Source of the DNA: JAGORM01 sp964406795
GTDB lineage: Bacteria; Patescibacteriota; Microgenomatia; Levybacterales; GWA1-39-11
Assembly: GCA_964406795.1 (NCBI GenBank)
Contig: CAYOTA010000009.1
Coordinates: 1 to 55,685 of the forward strand
Length of the DNA stretch: 55,685 nt
Direction: 5' to 3'
Positions 23,588-32,228 of this stretch are shown here, piece after piece. Position 1 is the stretch's first letter. Every line of letters begins with the position of its first letter. The notes under the pieces are model-generated. The model made no database searches, was not told where the DNA came from, and worked only from the letters and a program-made list of their open reading frames with translations. The translations under genes were made by a program, and so were the position numbers.

Positions 23588-24421
23588 ATGAGAGATATAA
23601 CCCTTGAAGAATTATTGGAAGCAGGATGCCATTTTGGACATCAGGTAAATAGGAGAAATCCTAAAGCTGATGAATATATTTTTGAGGCACGTTCTAATGT
23701 TCACATTATAAACCTAGAGAAAACTCGTGAGGGATTACTTGATGCTGCAAAATACATTAAAGAGTTATCAGCAAGGGACGGATCACTTATTATCATTGGA
23801 ACTAAAAGACAAGCTAAAATAATTGTAAAAGATGAAATTGCACGTGCTCAGAAGGAATCTCCAGGAAAACTTCATAGTATTACAGCTCGTTGGGTTGGTG
23901 GAACACTTACTAATTTCCCGGAAGTTTCAAAAAATATCAAAAAGCTTAAAAATATAGAGGAATTACTTTCAACTAGTAAAAAAGAAACCTACACAAAACG
24001 TGAACAAATCCTTTTTGAGAAAGAAAAACTTAAATTAACTGATTTTTACGGAGGAATTGCAAACATGACTGAAGTTCCTGATGCGTTATTAATCATAGGA
24101 ACACAAACAGAGAACACAGCGGTACAAGAGGCAAAGCGTATGGGCGTTGAAACAGTAGGAGTGGTGGACACGAATGCAGATCCAAGTGTAATTGACTACC
24201 CAATTCCAGCAAATGATGACGCTGTAGGATCCATAAAGCTTATTACTACCTATCTAATTGACGCTTGGATAGAAGGAAAAAAAGTAAAAGCCGCAAATGA
24301 CGAAAAAGAAGCAAAGGATGCAGTGGTAGAAAAGGAAAAAGCAGAAAAAATAGCTGAAAAAGAAAAGGCGGCTGAAGCCAAAAAAGAAAAAGCTCCTACA
24401 AAAGAAGATAAAGCTGCATAA
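23588..24421 (+). CDS. rpsB: 30S ribosomal protein S2
   Basis: 277 aa. N-terminal S2 signature (LLEAGCHFGHQVNRRNPKADEYIF), then IIIGTKRQAK, ITARWVGGTLTNF and VVDTNADPSVIDYPIPANDD. The C-terminal 45 residues are a Lys/Glu/Ala-rich tail (KEKAEKIAEKEKAAEAKKEK) beyond the usual fold. It is followed by tsf, the standard bacterial order. Confidence 0.97.
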   Translation: MRDITLEELLEAGCHFGHQVNRRNPKADEYIFEARSNVHIINLEKTREGLLDAAKYIKELSARDGSLIIIGTKRQAKIIVKDEIARAQKESPGKLHSITARWVGGTLTNFPEVSKNIKKLKNIEELLSTSKKETYTKREQILFEKEKLKLTDFYGGIANMTEVPDALLIIGTQTENTAVQEAKRMGVETVGVVDTNADPSVIDYPIPANDDAVGSIKLITTYLIDAWIEGKKVKAANDEKEAKDAVVEKEKAEKIAEKEKAAEAKKEKAPTKEDKAA

Positions 24422-24446
24422 ACACCATGACTGTTGATACAAAATT

Positions 24447-24489
24447 AATACCGCTAACTCTTGGCTTTCAGCCAGAGACTCTCGGTATT
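24447..24489 (+). terminator. Hairpin with T-run between rpsB and tsf
   Basis: AATACCG (24447-24453) pairs with CGGTATT (24483-24489); an inner CTCTTGGCT/AGCCAGAG pair continues the stem; TTTTT follows. It could reduce read-through from rpsB into tsf. Confidence 0.65.
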
Positions 24490-24505
24490 TTTGCGAAATA
24501 AATAT

Positions 24506-24961
24506 ATGAAAGTAGAAACTGCAAAAATAAAAGAATTAAGAGAAAAGACCGGCGCCGGTATAAATGATTGCCGTGAGGCCATACTGGAATCCAAAGGAGA
24601 CCTTAAAAAGGCAGAAGAAATTTTGCAGAAAAAAGGATTTGAAAAGGCTTTAAAAAAAGGAGACCGCGAGACTGGACAGGGATTAGTGGAGGCATATGTG
24701 CATGCAGGACGCATTGGAGTTTTAGTAGAACTGAATTGTGAGACAGATTTTGTAGCTCGTACTGACGAATTTAAGACACTCGCTCATGAAATAGCACTCC
24801 AAGTGTCTTCTATGAATCCAAAAAACACAGAAGAGTTGTTAAAACAGGAATATATTAGAGATGGAAGTAAGACAATTGAAGATTTAATTAAAGCCGCAAT
24901 CGCAAAATTAGGAGAAAATATAGTATTAGGACGCTTCAACCGAATAGAAATCGGAAAATAA
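24506..24961 (+). CDS. tsf: Translation elongation factor Ts, short form
   Basis: 151 aa from ATG 24506; the upstream open frame runs through the attenuator hairpin. Guanine nucleotide exchange factor for EF-Tu. The N-terminal UBA-like helix (IKELREKTGAGINDCREAIL) and core (VLVELNCETDFVARTDEFK with the conserved TDFVA) are present, then ALQVSSMNP, and ILGENIVLGRF-type end. At about half the E. coli length it lacks the second core subdomain and coiled coil, as in minimal EF-Ts proteins. Confidence 0.95.
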   Translation: MKVETAKIKELREKTGAGINDCREAILESKGDLKKAEEILQKKGFEKALKKGDRETGQGLVEAYVHAGRIGVLVELNCETDFVARTDEFKTLAHEIALQVSSMNPKNTEELLKQEYIRDGSKTIEDLIKAAIAKLGENIVLGRFNRIEIGK

Positions 24962-24983
24962 TTTTTTACCTGCCTAATATAGT

Positions 24984-25499
24984 ATGACAAGGCCAGATAT
25001 CTTTATTCCTCATAACCCCGTAGATATTGCACATAGTTCTGTTGAGAGGTTTGTTCAATATGATGATATATTATCAAGGCCTCATGGTCAAATCCTCGCT
25101 CAAGCAAGAAAGCTGCATGATGGCGGAGACAATACAGCAAAAGTTTTCAGAAGAGTTGAGTTTGATGAAAATTCAGAAGTAGACCCTTATCACATATTTG
25201 AGGTGTCGTATGTTTTAACATTTAATGAACAAAAAGGAGAGGATGGTTTGCTTGATTATAGTAAAGTAAGGTTAGGGAATATCTATTCAGGCTCGCAATT
25301 TGTAGTGGTAAATGATTTTGCAACATGGTGGCCTGATCACGGTAGGAAAATTTCAGATTCAGAAATAGAACGTCATGTGAATGATGCAGGTAAATATAGA
25401 ATATCTACAACCGGAAGACCAGGTATACCCATAAAACCTTCAGGGATTTTTGAAAAAGACCCGGGAGGTCCTCTTACCTTGAAGACGAGAATTTTTTAA
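24984..25499 (+). CDS. Hypothetical cytoplasmic protein
   Basis: 171 aa with no signal or membrane segment, mixed alpha/beta composition. Distinct pieces: RPDIFIPHNPVDIAHSSVER, VFRRVEFDENSEVDPYHIF, VVVNDFATWWPDHGRKISDS. Family not recognised. -10-like TAATAT lies 3 nt before the ATG. Confidence 0.6.
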   Translation: MTRPDIFIPHNPVDIAHSSVERFVQYDDILSRPHGQILAQARKLHDGGDNTAKVFRRVEFDENSEVDPYHIFEVSYVLTFNEQKGEDGLLDYSKVRLGNIYSGSQFVVVNDFATWWPDHGRKISDSEIERHVNDAGKYRISTTGRPGIPIKPSGIFEKDPGGPLTLKTRIF

Positions 25500-25507
25500 C
25501 TTCATCC

Positions 25508-25536
25508 TTGTTTAGTAACACTCCCTTCTGTATAAT
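25508..25536 (+). promoter_or_regulatory. rseP promoter (leaderless type)
   Basis: -35 TTGTTT (25508-25513), 17-bp spacer, -10 TATAAT (25531-25536), then 6 nt and the ATG at 25543. Transcription would begin at or next to the A of the start codon. Confidence 0.65.
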
Positions 25537-25542
25537 TTCCCT

Positions 25543-26655
25543 ATGATAGTCACAATTATTGCTTTTGTTGTAATTTTATCCATTCTCGTTTTAATCCATG
25601 AACTTGGGCATTTTTTGGTGGCAAAAAAGTTCGGAATTAAAGTAGAAGAGTTTGGATTTGGATTTCCGCCTCGCGTTTTTGGAATTAGAAGAGGCGAGAC
25701 GCTTTATTCTATAAATCTGCTTCCTGTAGGAGGATTTGTGAAATTATTTGGTGAAGATGCAGCAGGAGGTGGAGCAGTTAAACAAACCAAGAAAGAAAAA
25801 GAAATGTCAGCGGCTATGCTAAAACGTGCGTTTTTTGCCCGTCCCATTTGGCAGCGTTTTGCGGTTATTGTGGCAGGAGTAGTCATGAATTTTTTGCTCG
25901 CCGTAATTATCATTTCGTACCTCTTTGCAGTACAGGGTGTAGCAGTTCCATCTGATAATATCCGTGTAACTGACGTTCAAAAAGGAAGCCCGGCCGCTGC
26001 CGCTAGCATTCAAACAGATGACCAAATCACCTCAATTAATGGTAAAAAGATTACCTCAACTGATGAATTTATCAGTACTGTTCGCAAAAGTGGCGGTAAG
26101 GAAATTTCTTTAGGAATTATAAGAAATGGCCAGGAATCTAGTGTAAAATTAACTCCCAGAATAAATACACCGGAAGGCCAAGGACCTGTGGGTGTGGGGA
26201 TTTCAAATGTAACTATTAAAAAGTATGTATGGTGGCAGGCTCCATTTTACGGAACACTTGAAGCATTTAAATTCTCATGGCTTATTTTTGCAGGACTTGG
26301 GCAAATGGTTGCAGGACTCGTAACCACTGGCAGTGCTCCTGAAGGCGTTGCAGGACCAGTAGGTGTGGCACAACTCACTGGACAGGCTGTTTCATACGGG
26401 GCAAATGCGACGTTATGGTTTGCAGCATTGCTGTCAATTAATTTGGCAGTGCTAAATGTGTTGCCAATTCCAGCACTGGACGGTGGACGATTATTCTTTA
26501 TAGTTATTGAATTTGTGACAAGACGCAAAATAAATCCTAAATACGAAGGGTATGCTCACGCGGTAGGATTAGTGTTACTTTTAAGTCTCATGGTGGTTAT
26601 AACTGTCTTTGATATAGTCAGAGTTGCCTCCGGCCAATCCCTCATCCCCAAGTAA
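25543..26655 (+). CDS. rseP: RseP-type site-2 membrane metalloprotease
   Basis: 370 aa. Intramembrane zinc protease of the M50 family, cleaving membrane substrates such as anti-sigma factors or signal-peptide remnants. Zinc motif HELGH (19-23) in the first span, a central PDZ domain (about 130-205; VQKGSPAAAASIQTDDQI), and the second zinc-ligand motif NVLPIPALDGGRL near residue 305. Four hydrophobic segments. Substrates are not visible in the window. An internal stretch (AVKQTKKEKEMSAAMLKRAF) lies between span 1 and the PDZ. Confidence 0.94.
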   Translation: MIVTIIAFVVILSILVLIHELGHFLVAKKFGIKVEEFGFGFPPRVFGIRRGETLYSINLLPVGGFVKLFGEDAAGGGAVKQTKKEKEMSAAMLKRAFFARPIWQRFAVIVAGVVMNFLLAVIIISYLFAVQGVAVPSDNIRVTDVQKGSPAAAASIQTDDQITSINGKKITSTDEFISTVRKSGGKEISLGIIRNGQESSVKLTPRINTPEGQGPVGVGISNVTIKKYVWWQAPFYGTLEAFKFSWLIFAGLGQMVAGLVTTGSAPEGVAGPVGVAQLTGQAVSYGANATLWFAALLSINLAVLNVLPIPALDGGRLFFIVIEFVTRRKINPKYEGYAHAVGLVLLLSLMVVITVFDIVRVASGQSLIPK

Positions 26656-26702
26656 TTCTCAAAAATTCTCTCGTAAAATCTCCTCATTCGATAATAAAAG
26701 TC

Positions 26703-26755
26703 TTGATTATGTTTACCTCCAGAAGTACTATTATTACAGTGGACCAGTCGACTGG
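26703..26755 (+). promoter_or_regulatory. Promoter and palindromic operator of the TrpR/YerC-like gene
   Basis: -35 TTGATT (26703-26708), 17-bp spacer, -10 TACTAT (26726-26731). At the predicted transcription start is a perfect 12-bp palindrome CCAGTCGACTGG (26744-26755) that also overlaps the GGAG ribosome-binding site. It resembles the CTAGT...ACTAG symmetry of the E. coli Trp operator. A near copy (27184-27201) follows the gene. Confidence 0.65.
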
Positions 26756-26762
26756 AGTAAGA

Positions 26763-27173
26763 ATGAGGAGATATAAATACGTAGATAAGGAAGATATTTT
26801 TGCTTCTTGGAATAAGCTGAGAAATGCGTTGCTTGCTGCAAAAGATGGGAGTGAGGTGGACAGTATTATGCGTGCCTTGTTCACAGAGGAAGAACGATTT
26901 CAGCTTGGAAGAAGAATACAAATAGCTGAATGTCTTAAAGCTGGTATGACTATTATTGAGATCTGTGACGTGTTAAAAGCGGGTAATTCAACCATAGTCC
27001 ATATTTCAAGGAGACTTGAAAAGTACCCAGAGGGATTTGAGCTCATTTCTAAAAGACACAAGAAGGTTGAAGTGGAATATGAAAAAGGGAGATACAGTAA
27101 AGAGGGTGGAAGTAAAAAAGTTTTCAAGAAAAAAACGTACACTGGTCTCACCAGAAAAGATATAAAAAGATAA
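26763..27173 (+). CDS. TrpR/YerC-family transcriptional regulator
   Basis: 136 aa from ATG 26763, six nt after GGAG. The helix-turn-helix region is LFTEEERFQLGRRIQIAECL followed by TIIEICDVLKAGNSTIVHIS, matching the Trp-repressor-like YerC family. The C-terminal 45 residues are basic (KRHKKVEVEYEKGRYSKEGG). The frame stays open upstream to 26703, but that part overlaps the promoter. Ligand unknown. Likely autoregulated through the palindrome at its own transcription start. Confidence 0.85.
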   Translation: MRRYKYVDKEDIFASWNKLRNALLAAKDGSEVDSIMRALFTEEERFQLGRRIQIAECLKAGMTIIEICDVLKAGNSTIVHISRRLEKYPEGFELISKRHKKVEVEYEKGRYSKEGGSKKVFKKKTYTGLTRKDIKR

Positions 27174-27183
27174 TTAAATAATG

Positions 27184-27201
27184 CAGTGGACTAGTCGACG
27201 G
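27184..27201 (+). promoter_or_regulatory. Second operator-like copy downstream of the TrpR/YerC-like gene
   Basis: CAGTGGACTAGTCGACGG here against CAGTGGACCAGTCGACTGG at 26737-26755: one substitution and one missing base. It lies between the regulator and frr, about 50 nt upstream of the frr -35 box, so the regulator may also act on frr. Confidence 0.5.
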
Positions 27202-27251
27202 TAATAAAATATTGTTTTGTGTGGAGATTGTCTTTCTAATGTGGGATGTTG

Positions 27252-27280
27252 TTGCTTATTAAATGCTTAATTGGTATTAT
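27252..27280 (+). promoter_or_regulatory. frr promoter
   Basis: -35 TTGCTT (27252-27257), 17-bp spacer, -10 TATTAT (27275-27280); the start codon begins 12 nt after the -10 box, for a leader of about 5 nt. Confidence 0.55.
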
Positions 27281-27291
27281 TGGTACTGAAT

Positions 27292-27849
27292 ATGGATACG
27301 GTAACACCTGACATAAAACAAAAAATGCACAAAGCGTTGCAGTCACTGCATGCTGATTTTCAAACTGTAAGAACAGGAAAGGCGTCCCCGACGCTTGTTG
27401 AAAATATCTCAATTAAAGCATATGGCGGTACAGCGGTATTAAAAGTTTTGGAGTTGGCAACCATTCATGTTCAGGATGTGCATACACTTGTGTTAACACC
27501 ATTTGATAAGTCTGTAATTGGTGAAATTGAGCGCGGAATTGCTGACGCCAATGTAGGAATAAACCCTATAATTGACGGAACATTTATTCGTATAAATTTG
27601 CCTCCACTGTCTGAGGAACGACGACGCGAATTTGTAAAACTCATACATCAAAAAGCAGAGCAGGGAAAAGTTACAGTGCGCCAGATTAGACAAGACGGAA
27701 TGACTGCTGCCAAAAAACTTAAAGCAGATGGTGGTTCAGAGGATGAGGCAGGGCGCATTGAGCGCGAAGTACAAAGATTAACTGATAGTTATATTGAGCA
27801 GATAGACACGCTTGCTAAACAAAAAGAAGAAGAGTTAATGAAAGTGTAA
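27292..27849 (+). CDS. frr: Ribosome recycling factor
   Basis: 185 aa, usual length. Splits post-termination ribosomes with EF-G. Signatures: FQTVRTGKASPTLVENISI near the N-terminus, INLPPLSEERRREFVKLIH, and VRQIRQDGMTAAKKLKADG. The start at 27292 (MDTVTPDIKQKM) fits the family N-terminus better than the in-frame upstream codon at 27271. Confidence 0.96.
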   Translation: MDTVTPDIKQKMHKALQSLHADFQTVRTGKASPTLVENISIKAYGGTAVLKVLELATIHVQDVHTLVLTPFDKSVIGEIERGIADANVGINPIIDGTFIRINLPPLSEERRREFVKLIHQKAEQGKVTVRQIRQDGMTAAKKLKADGGSEDEAGRIEREVQRLTDSYIEQIDTLAKQKEEELMKV

Positions 27850-27915
27850 AACAATTCTTCTTTCTTTTCCAAGAAAGAAGCAAAGATTCCCGTCAGTGCA
27901 ACCCTCATCCATTAC

Positions 27916-27986
27916 GGAACTTCATTTGACCACTGAAAGAGCCGGAGAATACCTTTCATCTTTCCGGGCGTGTTCAAACTCGTTCC
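27916..27986. other. Structured intergenic element, copy A
   Basis: A 34-nt core (27931-27964; CACTGAAAGAG at its left, GGAGAATACCTTTC in the middle) nearly identical to 34296-34329. In copy A, GGAAC (27916-27920) and TTTGA (27925-27929) can pair with GTTCC (27982-27986) and TCAAA (27974-27978). Inside the core GAAAG can pair with CTTTC. It fills most of the gap between frr and recR. Confidence 0.55.
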
Positions 27987-28048
27987 TTCATGGTCTCGGG
28001 TTTCAATTGACGGAGTGTATGAAATAGTACGTGGTATAATGTTTTGTT

Positions 28049-28657
28049 ATGAAATTGCCAAAAGCTGTAACTCGAGTTGTGGAAGATTTTGAAAAACTCC
28101 CAGGAATTGGACCTAAATCTGCTCAAAGACTAGCGTTTTATTTACTCCATGTGCCTCAACATACCCTAGAGCAATTTGGAGCCGATCTTTCAAATTTAAA
28201 AAAAGAAACTGTCTTGTGTTCGGTGTGCTACAACATAGGCGATGAAAATCCATGTTTTATTTGTGCGGACGGAAATCGCGATAAATCAACCGTGTGTATA
28301 GTTGAAGATGCGTTGGATGTTCTAGCCCTTGAGCGCTCAGGTACGTATAGAGGGTTATATCACGTGCTTCATGGAGTAATTGATCCGCTAAATTCTATTG
28401 GGCCTGATGACATATATATTCCCCAACTTTTATCCCGTATGAAAACGCTTGAGGGACAAATTCAGGAGGTTATTTTGGCCACAAATCCCACAATGGAGGG
28501 GGAAGCAACTGCTATGTATTTAGTACGGGACTTGAAAGCACAAAACAATACTCTTAAAATTACAAGAATCGGGCATGGTCTTCCAACAGGCGCTGATATA
28601 GAATATGCAGATGAGACTACACTTGACCGCGCTCTCGAGGGCCGGCGAGAATACTAA
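28049..28657 (+). CDS. recR: Recombination mediator protein RecR
   Basis: 202 aa. Works with RecO/RecF in recombinational repair. N-terminal helix-hairpin-helix (VVEDFEKLPGIGPKSAQRLA), a C4 zinc motif (CSVCYNIGDENPCFIC), then a Toprim domain (VCIVEDALDVLALERSG; EVILATNPTMEGEATAMYL) and the C-terminal GLPTGADIEYADETTLDRAL. An extended -10 (TGG before TATAAT at 28035-28040) ends 8 nt before the ATG, predicting a leaderless mRNA. Confidence 0.96.
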   Translation: MKLPKAVTRVVEDFEKLPGIGPKSAQRLAFYLLHVPQHTLEQFGADLSNLKKETVLCSVCYNIGDENPCFICADGNRDKSTVCIVEDALDVLALERSGTYRGLYHVLHGVIDPLNSIGPDDIYIPQLLSRMKTLEGQIQEVILATNPTMEGEATAMYLVRDLKAQNNTLKITRIGHGLPTGADIEYADETTLDRALEGRREY

Positions 28658-28662
28658 ATAAT

Positions 28663-29979
28663 ATGCCATTACCAACCCGTTATAGTAATCAAGTGCTTGA
28701 AATGCATGAGATCTGGGAGCCTGAAGGATATTTTAGATTTCAGCTTAAAATCTGGGAGGCGCAGTGTGAAGCACGCGCTGAACTTTTTGGTAAACCTTCA
28801 AAAGGCGAGCTTGAAGAGATTAAAAAAGCACTTACGTTAAGTCCTGAGGAGACGCAGTCTCTTCTTGAAGCGCGTGGGCATGAGACAAATAAGTTATTAC
28901 GTTTAGTTCAGGGTAAGATTTCCAAAGAAGCAGGGAATTATTTGCACCGCGGCAACACAAGCAGTGACGTACTGGATACAAGCCTTGCACTTCAAATACT
29001 AGAGTCATTAAAAATCTTGGAAAATGATTTCAAAAAGCTTTCTGATTCTTTAAAGAAACTTTCTATAAAACACAAAAACACACTTCAGGTGGGAAGATCT
29101 CATGGGCAGCACGCAGTACCTCAGACTTTTGGAAGACAAGTATTGGGTTGGTATGCAGAAGTATTACGCGATATTGAAAGAATTTCCTATTCCAAAAAGA
29201 CTATTGCTTACGGCAAATGTTCAGGTGAAATAGGAACAAATGTGTTTATTGAGCCGGAAGTTGAAAAACTTGCATTACAAAAGCTCGGATTAAAGGTTGA
29301 TACTGCTCCAACTCAGGTAATAAGTCGGGATAGGCATGCTGAAGTTTTAAGCCTTTTGGCAGTTAATGCCGGTACGCTTGAGAGGATAGCAACTAACATT
29401 AGGCTTTTATCTATTACTGATGTGGGTGAAGTTCGCGAACCGTTTGATAAAGCATCTCAGCAAGGGTCATCTGCCATGCCGCACAAAAGAAATCCGGAAT
29501 TATCAGAGCGTATTTGCGGACTTGCACGTGTTATAAGAGGGCAGGCATTGGCTGAGCAAAGTTCTCAGGCATTATGGTTTGAGCGGGATATTTCTCATTC
29601 ATCTGTTGAGCGATTTGCGTTTCCTGATGTGCTGGAAGGTCTTTTATATGCAGTTAGGCTTATGACGGAAGTGATTGACGGTTTGGTGGTGTATGAGCAA
29701 AAAATGCTAAAAAACCTTAAGAGCACCTATGGGTCGATTTATAGTCCACGTTTACTTAATGCACTGCTTGAGAAAGGAATGCCCAGGACTGACGCATATG
29801 ATTTAGTAAAGTCTTTGGCACAGCGTGCGATAGATGAAGAGATTGAGCTGCAAGAATTAGCTCAGAAAGAGATTAAAATAGTAAGCTTGATTGACGCAAA
29901 AGAGCTTGTAGAGTTGTTTGATCTAGGATTTTATATCCGTAATATTAACGAAGCTTTTTCCAGACTAGAAATTTTGTAA
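28663..29979 (+). CDS. purB: Adenylosuccinate lyase
   Basis: 438 aa fumarase/aspartase-superfamily lyase; splits adenylosuccinate to AMP and fumarate (and SAICAR in de novo purine synthesis). Signature GSSAMPHKRNPELSE with the flexible catalytic loop; HRGNTSSDVLDTSLALQ; GRSHGQHAVPQTFGRQ holding the conserved His. It starts 5 nt after recR, so they are probably co-transcribed. No other purine genes are in the window. Confidence 0.92.
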   Translation: MPLPTRYSNQVLEMHEIWEPEGYFRFQLKIWEAQCEARAELFGKPSKGELEEIKKALTLSPEETQSLLEARGHETNKLLRLVQGKISKEAGNYLHRGNTSSDVLDTSLALQILESLKILENDFKKLSDSLKKLSIKHKNTLQVGRSHGQHAVPQTFGRQVLGWYAEVLRDIERISYSKKTIAYGKCSGEIGTNVFIEPEVEKLALQKLGLKVDTAPTQVISRDRHAEVLSLLAVNAGTLERIATNIRLLSITDVGEVREPFDKASQQGSSAMPHKRNPELSERICGLARVIRGQALAEQSSQALWFERDISHSSVERFAFPDVLEGLLYAVRLMTEVIDGLVVYEQKMLKNLKSTYGSIYSPRLLNALLEKGMPRTDAYDLVKSLAQRAIDEEIELQELAQKEIKIVSLIDAKELVELFDLGFYIRNINEAFSRLEIL

Positions 29980-30099
29980 GTACCCCCACTTAAGTGCGTA
30001 TAAGATACTACTTCACATATTTATAAGAATTCATTTATGGTAAATACATACCCAGGAACCCAAGTTGTAGTCTACGGACAAACTCCCAAAGTTCAATAA
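29980..30099. other. Short intergenic gap without recognised gene
   Basis: Between purB and the minus-strand gene at 30100. It contains CACTTAAGTG (a palindrome) and a 20-codon frame at 30036-30098 that lacks other support. No terminator with a clear T-run is seen. Confidence 0.5.
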
Positions 30100-30873
30100 T
30101 TAATCGGTTTCTTTAGTTTCTGAATCTTCGGGTCCATTGAGGTATGAAATTAGCCAGTCATCAAGTTCATCTGAATTATGCTCTTTACATGAAGTGCGAT
30201 CTTCATTTAAGGGTTTTTTATGAGAGTGCGTGCCTTCCTTAAAGCTAAGTTGTGGGTTTGAGAGTAGATTTTCCTCTGTCGGTCTGTAATGTGGGTTAAA
30301 CAAGTTAGGTTCTACTAGATCTAGTGCAAGGTCAAGTCTAGCTGTCAAATCTTCTTGTGACCTGTCCGCTGTATTTATCTGTATGTAGCTTGGAATACCC
30401 CTAGTTACTCCCTGCGCAACGTAGTCAGAATATGTAGCGGCTTTTTTTGTATCTATTTTCCCACCAACCTCAATTGTATATGCCCATACGGAATCGCCCG
30501 TTTTATTTTCTATTCTACGTAAAGCAACCCTTCCAAGCGTATTTATAGGAAAATCCAAGGAGTCTCCCTCCTCGCGTTGTAAATCTGCATACGATTTGCG
30601 AAGTAATTCATGTCTAGATAATACGTTGGTGTCACTGTCGGGTATAATATCCCAAAAAACACATCCTGTTTGAGTTAAGCTAAGATCCATAGGAAAGCGT
30701 TCTTTTCTTCCATCAGTTCGTGGGACATACACGAATGGTGCATTCTTTTCTGTAAGCCCTTTGGTAAAATTTTTGAATCTCTTCTCAAGTAAAAGTTCGA
30801 ATGGATTTTTTTGTGGTTTGATTAATTCATTTTTTGTTACTGGTATCAAGTGTTCACCTTTATTATCTGTCAT
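30100..30873 (-). CDS. Hypothetical cytoplasmic protein
   Basis: 257 aa, no signal or membrane segment. A mixed alpha/beta N-terminal two thirds (PFVYVPRTDGRKERFPMDL; TGCVFWDIIPDSDTNVLS; VWAYTIEVGGKID) and a hydrophilic acidic C-terminus. Family not recognised. TAGAAT (30880-30885, minus strand) ends 6 nt before the ATG, supporting this start and a leaderless mRNA. Confidence 0.65.
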   Translation of the reverse strand: MTDNKGEHLIPVTKNELIKPQKNPFELLLEKRFKNFTKGLTEKNAPFVYVPRTDGRKERFPMDLSLTQTGCVFWDIIPDSDTNVLSRHELLRKSYADLQREEGDSLDFPINTLGRVALRRIENKTGDSVWAYTIEVGGKIDTKKAATYSDYVAQGVTRGIPSYIQINTADRSQEDLTARLDLALDLVEPNLFNPHYRPTEENLLSNPQLSFKEGTHSHKKPLNEDRTSCKEHNSDELDDWLISYLNGPEDSETKETD

Positions 30874-30949
30874 GGATATATTCTACAGTAATGTATCTTA
30901 TATATGCACTTAATATTGATTCAAAACGTTATGTATGCTAGAAAAAGAT

Positions 30950-31165
30950 ATGGGAAAAATTTGGACTGTGAGTTTGCTTATTATAATTGTGCTTTTAATA
31001 GGAGTAGCCTTTTATATACTAGGACAAAATAACGAGCGGGTAGAAATTATTACCACAGAAAATGATTCTATTCCTACCTCAGTTATAGTACTACCAAGTC
31101 TATCACCCACAATTCAGGCGTCCTCATCTGCCCAGAGTTCACCTGCCGCATCATTGATGCCGTAA
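30950..31165 (+). CDS. Small single-span membrane protein with Ser/Pro tail
   Basis: 71 aa from ATG 30950 (MGKIWTVSLLIIIVLLIG): one membrane span, then a Thr/Ser/Pro-rich external tail (SLSPTIQASSSAQSSPAAS). The start is set by TTGATT (30916-30921), 17-bp spacer, TAGAAA (30939-30944) and 5 nt to this ATG; an in-frame ATG at 30935 would fall inside the promoter. Confidence 0.6.
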   Translation: MGKIWTVSLLIIIVLLIGVAFYILGQNNERVEIITTENDSIPTSVIVLPSLSPTIQASSSAQSSPAASLMP

Positions 31166-31174
31166 GCTACGTTT

Positions 31175-32140
31175 TTACTTAGTATTTATGATTAAGGCGT
31201 TTAACTTTTCTATAGCTTCATTATAGCCATGGAGAAGTACGAGTTCTGATCTCATCTCAGATGCTTTATCAAACCCATTTAGATAGGCTTTATAGAATTT
31301 TTTCATCAATTCAAAGTTTTTTGTCTTACCCCATGTACTTTCAAATAGTTCCACATGTTGTTTCAGAAGTGTTAGTTTTTCATGTATAGATATATCTTCA
31401 AAATTTTTATTTTTATTAAACACCCATGGATTATGAAGCAATCCGCGTGCTATCATAACACCGTCAACTCCGTACTTTGAAATAATTTCCAGTCCTTCCC
31501 CCCGAGTCATTATGTCCCCATTTGCAATAATCAAGGTTTTTGGATTTATACTGTCTCTTAATTTTACAGCCTTTCCAAATTCTTCCGCATGAACCGGCAC
31601 TTTTGTCATTTCGTTTGATGTACGGGCATGAACGGTAATGGCTGCTAAATCTTGTTCTAGTAAAAACCCAATCCATTCGTCTGTTACTATTTTGTCATTT
31701 CCAATTCTTGTTTTAACAGAAACTGGCAAATTTCCAGCACCTTCTTTTGCAGCCCGTATTAACTCACCGGCCAGTTTTGGATTACGAATTAGACCTGAAC
31801 AATTTCCCCGTTTAACAACTTTTCTCACTGGACAGCCCATATTTATATCAATTCCATCGTATCCCATTTTTGACAACAGCCTGCATGAGGTTACATAATT
31901 TTCCAGATTATTACCCCAAATTTGGGCTATAAGCGGTTTTTCATGCGGCAAAAATTGAAGTCTTTGTGCCGTGTATCTGCTGCCACCATGAACAATCCCG
32001 TCCGCATTAGTAAACTCAGTAAAACACAAATCAGGCGCTCCTGCAATTCGTATTATTTGCCGAAAGACTGTATCTGTGACGTCTTCCATAGGGGCTTGAA
32101 CAAAAAAGTTTTTTGGTAACTCTTGCCAAATGTTTTTCAT
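31175..32140 (-). CDS. dus: tRNA-dihydrouridine synthase
   Basis: 321 aa flavoenzyme reducing uridines in tRNA D-loops. N-terminal FVQAPMEDVTDTVFRQI, FTEFTNADGI, PLIAQIWGNN, then GIDINMGCPVRKVVKRGNCS with the catalytic Cys in MGCP, VSVKTRIG, VHARTSNE and IANGDIMT. A TATAAT (32149-32154, minus strand, preceded by TGG) ends 8 nt before the ATG. Confidence 0.94.
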   Translation of the reverse strand: MKNIWQELPKNFFVQAPMEDVTDTVFRQIIRIAGAPDLCFTEFTNADGIVHGGSRYTAQRLQFLPHEKPLIAQIWGNNLENYVTSCRLLSKMGYDGIDINMGCPVRKVVKRGNCSGLIRNPKLAGELIRAAKEGAGNLPVSVKTRIGNDKIVTDEWIGFLLEQDLAAITVHARTSNEMTKVPVHAEEFGKAVKLRDSINPKTLIIANGDIMTRGEGLEIISKYGVDGVMIARGLLHNPWVFNKNKNFEDISIHEKLTLLKQHVELFESTWGKTKNFELMKKFYKAYLNGFDKASEMRSELVLLHGYNEAIEKLNALIINTK

Positions 32141-32193
32141 AAGACACTATTATACCAATTTTATAAATTATAGGCTATTGACGACTTGCCACA

Positions 32194-32221
32194 TTGCATC
32201 TTTTTTTAGAAGTGATATAGT
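32194..32221 (+). promoter_or_regulatory. Promoter of the first receiver gene (leaderless type)
   Basis: -35 TTGCAT (32194-32199), 16-bp spacer, extended -10 TGA-TATAGT (32216-32221), 7 nt to the ATG at 32229. Confidence 0.6.
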
Positions 32222-32228
32222 AGAGCTT

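Noticed and set aside
30036..30098. 20-codon frame between purB and the next gene
   Set aside because: Too short, without promoter or ribosome site support; listed only as part of the gap.
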